Of a DNA stretch of 15,833 bases, positions 15,394 to 15,833 are shown in pieces. Position numbers and translations under genes: made by a program. Source of the stretch: Desulfobacterales bacterium (GTDB lineage: Bacteria; Desulfobacterota; Desulfobacteria; Desulfobacterales; JAFDCJ01); assembly GCA_029932495.1 (NCBI GenBank), contig JAOZPY010000004.1, forward strand, positions 3,341-19,173, written 5' to 3'. Numbering within the stretch: position 1 is the first letter of the stretch; the number at the start of each line of letters is the position of its first letter. The notes beneath the pieces are model-generated. The model made no database searches. It saw only the letters and a list, made by a program, of their open reading frames with translations, and was not told the origin of the DNA.

Positions 15394-15833
15394 ATGAAAA
15401 AAATCGTGCTGTTGCTGGCCGTCATCGCCATTGTCGCCTTCACAGCCTATGAGGCGCTGGTGGTTTATGACAACAATTTCATGGTCGGCCGTATGCGGCA
15501 AACCCCGGCCGTCAAACCTTATGAAAAACCACTGCCGATAATGGACTCCGGGCTGGTGCCTTTTGGCGGCGGCGAGTTGGACAGCGGAGTTGTTGCCGCC
15601 GATGATCTGCAATCCCCGCTTCAAAACCGTGACCCGCAGACCCTCACGCGCGGCAAAAAAGTTTACTTTACTTACTGCGTTCAATGCCACGGGAAAAATT
15701 ACGACGGTTACGGCACAGTGGGTCAGAGCTTCGCCCCCCCACCGGCCAACCTGAAAAGTCCGCAGGTGCAAATCAAGAGCGAAGGCGCCCTTTTTCACGA
15801 AATCAGCTACGGAAGCCCCGGCAGCCGGCAGCC
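15394..15833 (+). CDS. actE: ActE-like monohaem cytochrome c (3' end outside the window)
   Basis: The frame is open from ATG 15394 to the window edge, giving 146 residues of a partial protein. An N-terminal hydrophobic segment (about 4-20) acts as anchor or signal. The next part (MRQTPAVKPYEKP, then DSGLVPFGGGELDSGVV) resembles the linker of ACIII subunit ActE, which usually reads like a short Pro-rich stretch followed by a Gly/Arg-rich segment. The haem site is C95VQCH99, followed by YDGYGTVGQSFAPPPANL and FHEISYGSPG, typical of ActE-type class I cytochromes. The axial Met is expected just past the edge. The start directly follows the previous stop (TAGATG), and GGGGAG lies 5 nt before it. 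In canonical ACIII actE sits between actD and actF; here it lies beyond the terminal reductase genes. A generic electron-shuttle cytochrome is the alternative. Confidence 0.75.
   Translation, partial: MKKIVLLLAVIAIVAFTAYEALVVYDNNFMVGRMRQTPAVKPYEKPLPIMDSGLVPFGGGELDSGVVAADDLQSPLQNRDPQTLTRGKKVYFTYCVQCHGKNYDGYGTVGQSFAPPPANLKSPQVQIKSEGALFHEISYGSPGSRQ

Overview
The window is a moderately GC-rich stretch of bacterial chromosome with every gene on the + strand. The gene content suggests an anaerobic or microaerophilic member of the former Deltaproteobacteria, probably a Desulfobacterota relative. It carries a PilZ/HEAT protein of a style common there, an alternative complex III (ACIII) cluster, and multihaem c-type cytochromes. 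The taxon is an inference from family resemblance, without a database search.

Positions 63-5400 hold two genes unrelated to respiration: a 905-residue PilZ-like/HEAT-repeat protein with a TTG start, and a complete M1-family zinc aminopeptidase of the ERAP/PSA type.

From about 5410 to the right edge runs one respiratory supercluster. It opens with a near-consensus sigma-70 promoter (TTGACA, 17 bp, TATAAA) and a palindrome at the predicted transcription start. The order is actB (molybdopterin-fold and ferredoxin domains fused), actC (NrfD-like quinol subunit), actD (DUF3341), actF (second NrfD-like subunit), an actA-like multihaem cytochrome, a CcoN-like haem-copper catalytic subunit, a CcoO-like cytochrome with an extra cytochrome c domain, a spacer of about 384 bp with a 120-bp inverted-repeat element, a haem-less CcoP-like membrane stub, a 75-residue one-helix membrane protein, and an actE-like monohaem cytochrome cut by the window edge. 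Most genes overlap or lie within about 50 bp of each other, so they probably form one transcription unit. The likely electron path is menaquinol to ActC/ActF, the Fe-S clusters of ActB, the haems of ActA and ActE, the CcoO-like cytochrome, and finally the CcoN-like subunit: a quinol:acceptor reductase supercomplex.

Several things depart from the textbook versions. The CcoN-like subunit keeps both haem-ligand sets, but by alignment it lacks one of the three CuB histidines (Ser254) and the cross-linked active-site tyrosine (Ala248). It may therefore not be a normal oxygen reductase; nitric oxide or another acceptor is possible. ActB keeps a four-cysteine [4Fe-4S] motif in its molybdopterin-fold half that canonical ActB has lost. 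The ActA-like cytochrome ends in a CX3CH motif where its family ends in CX2CH. The ACIII gene order is rearranged, with actA after actF and actE beyond the terminal reductase genes. No tRNA, rRNA, CRISPR array or transposase gene is visible.
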